Assembly: GCF_003332825.1 (NCBI RefSeq)
Contig: NZ_QIRF01000005.1
Location: forward strand, 1 to 64,000
DNA: 64,000 nucleotides
Direction: 5' to 3'
Source of the DNA: Dyella sp. C9
GTDB taxonomy: Bacteria; Pseudomonadota; Gammaproteobacteria; Xanthomonadales; Rhodanobacteraceae
Below the pieces are notes generated by a model, which was not told where the DNA came from, made no database searches, and was given only the letters and a program-made list of their open reading frames with translations. Below, in pieces: positions 63,049 through 64,000 of this stretch (the first letter of the stretch is position 1; the number at the start of each line of letters is the position of its first letter). The translations under genes and the position numbers were made by a program.

Positions 63049-64000
63049 TCAACGGGCGCTGCTGCTGGCGGGAGCCGGCGCGCCAGCATCGCCGGTCAGC
63101 GGCGACTCGACCGGCACGTCCTTCTTCTCGATCAGGGTGATCACCGGTTTGTCCCAGCTGCCGGTGATCTTGTAACGGGCGCTGGCAGCATGGTTGATGC
63201 CCTTGCCAAGGATGCCCTGCGCGACAAATCCGGCCGCGATGCCGATCGGGCCGCCCACCACCGCGCCCACCACCGGCAGGCTGTTGCCGGCATGCGGCAC
63301 GGCCAGCACCTGCAGGTCGTAATCCTTGGCACGCACGCCGGTGCGCCCCTTGATGGAGATCTCCGCGGCGGGACTGCGGATCTGCAGGTTGTCGGTGTTC
63401 GCGTTGCCATCGCCCAGCTTGAAGTCGCCGGTGATGGCGTCAAAGGCCAGGCCCTTGCTGAAGACGTCGCCGAAGTCAAACGAGAGGCGCCTCGGCAGTT
63501 CGAGCACCGATACCAGTCCGAACAGGCGCGCCACGCCGGGCGTGACCTCGGGCATGCGGCCATCGGTGATGTTGATGGTGAGCTTGCCGTCCATGTTGCC
63601 CAGCTCCATCGCCGACGGTGCGCCGGGCCAGGTGGCATCGAGCTGGGAGCGCACCTTGCCGCCGGCCAGCAGCCCCTCGTAACCGAAGGCGCTGAGCATG
63701 TCCCCCATGTTCTCGGCCGCGAAGTCGATGCGCATGTGCGAATGGCTGTCGCCAGCGGTGCCATTCCAGTCGCCGGTACCGTTGATCTGGACTCCACGCG
63801 ACAACGTGCGCAACTGATCGATGTGCATGCCGCGATCGGTGGGCCAGGTCTCCAGGCGGGCGTCGCCCAGCTTGGAATCGCCGAAGCGCAGGTCGCTCAC
63901 CCACAGGTGGAACGGCGGCAATGCGGAAGGCGTGATGCCGGTGGCCGCAGGATTCACGACCGCCGCCCCGGCAGCGGCCACCGAGCCAGGCGATGCTGCC
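63049..64000 (-). CDS. yhdP: YhdP/AsmA-like phospholipid transport protein, C-terminal part
   Basis: The frame runs off the window end, leaving about 316 C-terminal residues of a much longer protein (YhdP is about 1270 residues). The part seen has the AsmA-like C-terminal features: GTGDWNGTAGDSHSHMRIDF, DGKLTINITDGRMPEVTPGV, RLFGLVSVLELPRRLSFDFG and SPAAEISIKGRTGVRAKDYD. YhdP-type proteins bridge the periplasm and move phospholipids to the outer membrane with TamB and YdbH. A Pro/Ala/Ser-rich tail ends it. The next gene on the strand is tldD. Confidence 0.88.
   Translation of the reverse strand, partial: AASPGSVAAAGAAVVNPAATGITPSALPPFHLWVSDLRFGDSKLGDARLETWPTDRGMHIDQLRTLSRGVQINGTGDWNGTAGDSHSHMRIDFAAENMGDMLSAFGYEGLLAGGKVRSQLDATWPGAPSAMELGNMDGKLTINITDGRMPEVTPGVARLFGLVSVLELPRRLSFDFGDVFSKGLAFDAITGDFKLGDGNANTDNLQIRSPAAEISIKGRTGVRAKDYDLQVLAVPHAGNSLPVVGAVVGGPIGIAAGFVAQGILGKGINHAASARYKITGSWDKPVITLIEKKDVPVESPLTGDAGAPAPASSSAR

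Overview
The window is 64 kb of GC-rich chromosomal DNA from a gammaproteobacterium, most likely order Xanthomonadales, family Rhodanobacteraceae (Dyella, Luteibacter or Rhodanobacter type). This placement is inferred from the high GC3 codon use, the large set of secreted S9, M28 and penicillin-acylase hydrolases, the gene order, and the GTAGGAGCGCACCCTGTGCG-type REP palindromes between genes. I see no tRNA, rRNA, insertion sequence, prophage or CRISPR array.

Layout. (1) 0.2-3.1 kb: parC and a small secreted protein. (2) 3.4-10.8 kb: a compact accessory locus. An Est30-like hydrolase, two SMR-type four-helix transporter subunits and a DegT-type PLP aminotransferase run on the plus strand. A FemAB/BioF2-like acyltransferase, an arginase-fold metallohydrolase and a CPBP protease run on the minus strand. 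A stand-alone acyl carrier protein and a ketosynthase run on the plus strand. This looks like an uncharacterised acyl-ACP-dependent pathway for an amino- or guanidino-lipid or amide, with its own flippase, and is the best candidate here for an undescribed system. (3) 10.8-20.8 kb: two Nudix hydrolases, a phosphodiester-glycosidase lipoprotein, a penicillin acylase, a LigB/DODA dioxygenase, an M28 and an S9 peptidase, and a DoxX-like membrane protein. (4) 20.9-29.3 kb, minus strand: dapE, a ferritin-like/VIT1 metal transporter, a DUF2165 protein, an ArsC-like reductase, dapD, a YfaZ-like protein, glnD and map.

(5) 29.6-52.0 kb, plus strand except one permease: the classic rpsB-tsf-pyrH-frr-uppS-cdsA-dxr-rseP-bamA-lpxD-fabZ-lpxA-lpxB-rnhB-dnaE-accA block for translation, isoprenoid, phospholipid, outer-membrane and lipid A biogenesis. 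Two features stand out. skp is missing between bamA and lpxD, where a strong terminator sits instead. A small unknown gene, an amino-acid permease and a TlpA-like thioredoxin lie between rnhB and dnaE. (6) 52-56.6 kb: a NYN/LOTUS gene overlapping tilS, xseB overlapping ispA, and a glycine-rich exported protein. (7) 56.6-64 kb: a DUF4870 protein, pmbA divergent from DUF1653-darP, a YeiH-type transporter coupled to a small cysteine-rich protein, tldD, and the 3' part of a YhdP/AsmA-like gene cut by the window end.

Working together: RseP and BamA serve the envelope, LpxD/A/B and FabZ make lipid A precursors, and UppS, CdsA, Dxr and IspA feed isoprenoid and phospholipid carriers. AccA starts fatty acid synthesis and so could feed the stand-alone ACP and ketosynthase of region 2. 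GlnD with DapD/DapE links nitrogen sensing to lysine and peptidoglycan supply. PmbA and TldD, split across region 7, form one protease complex.
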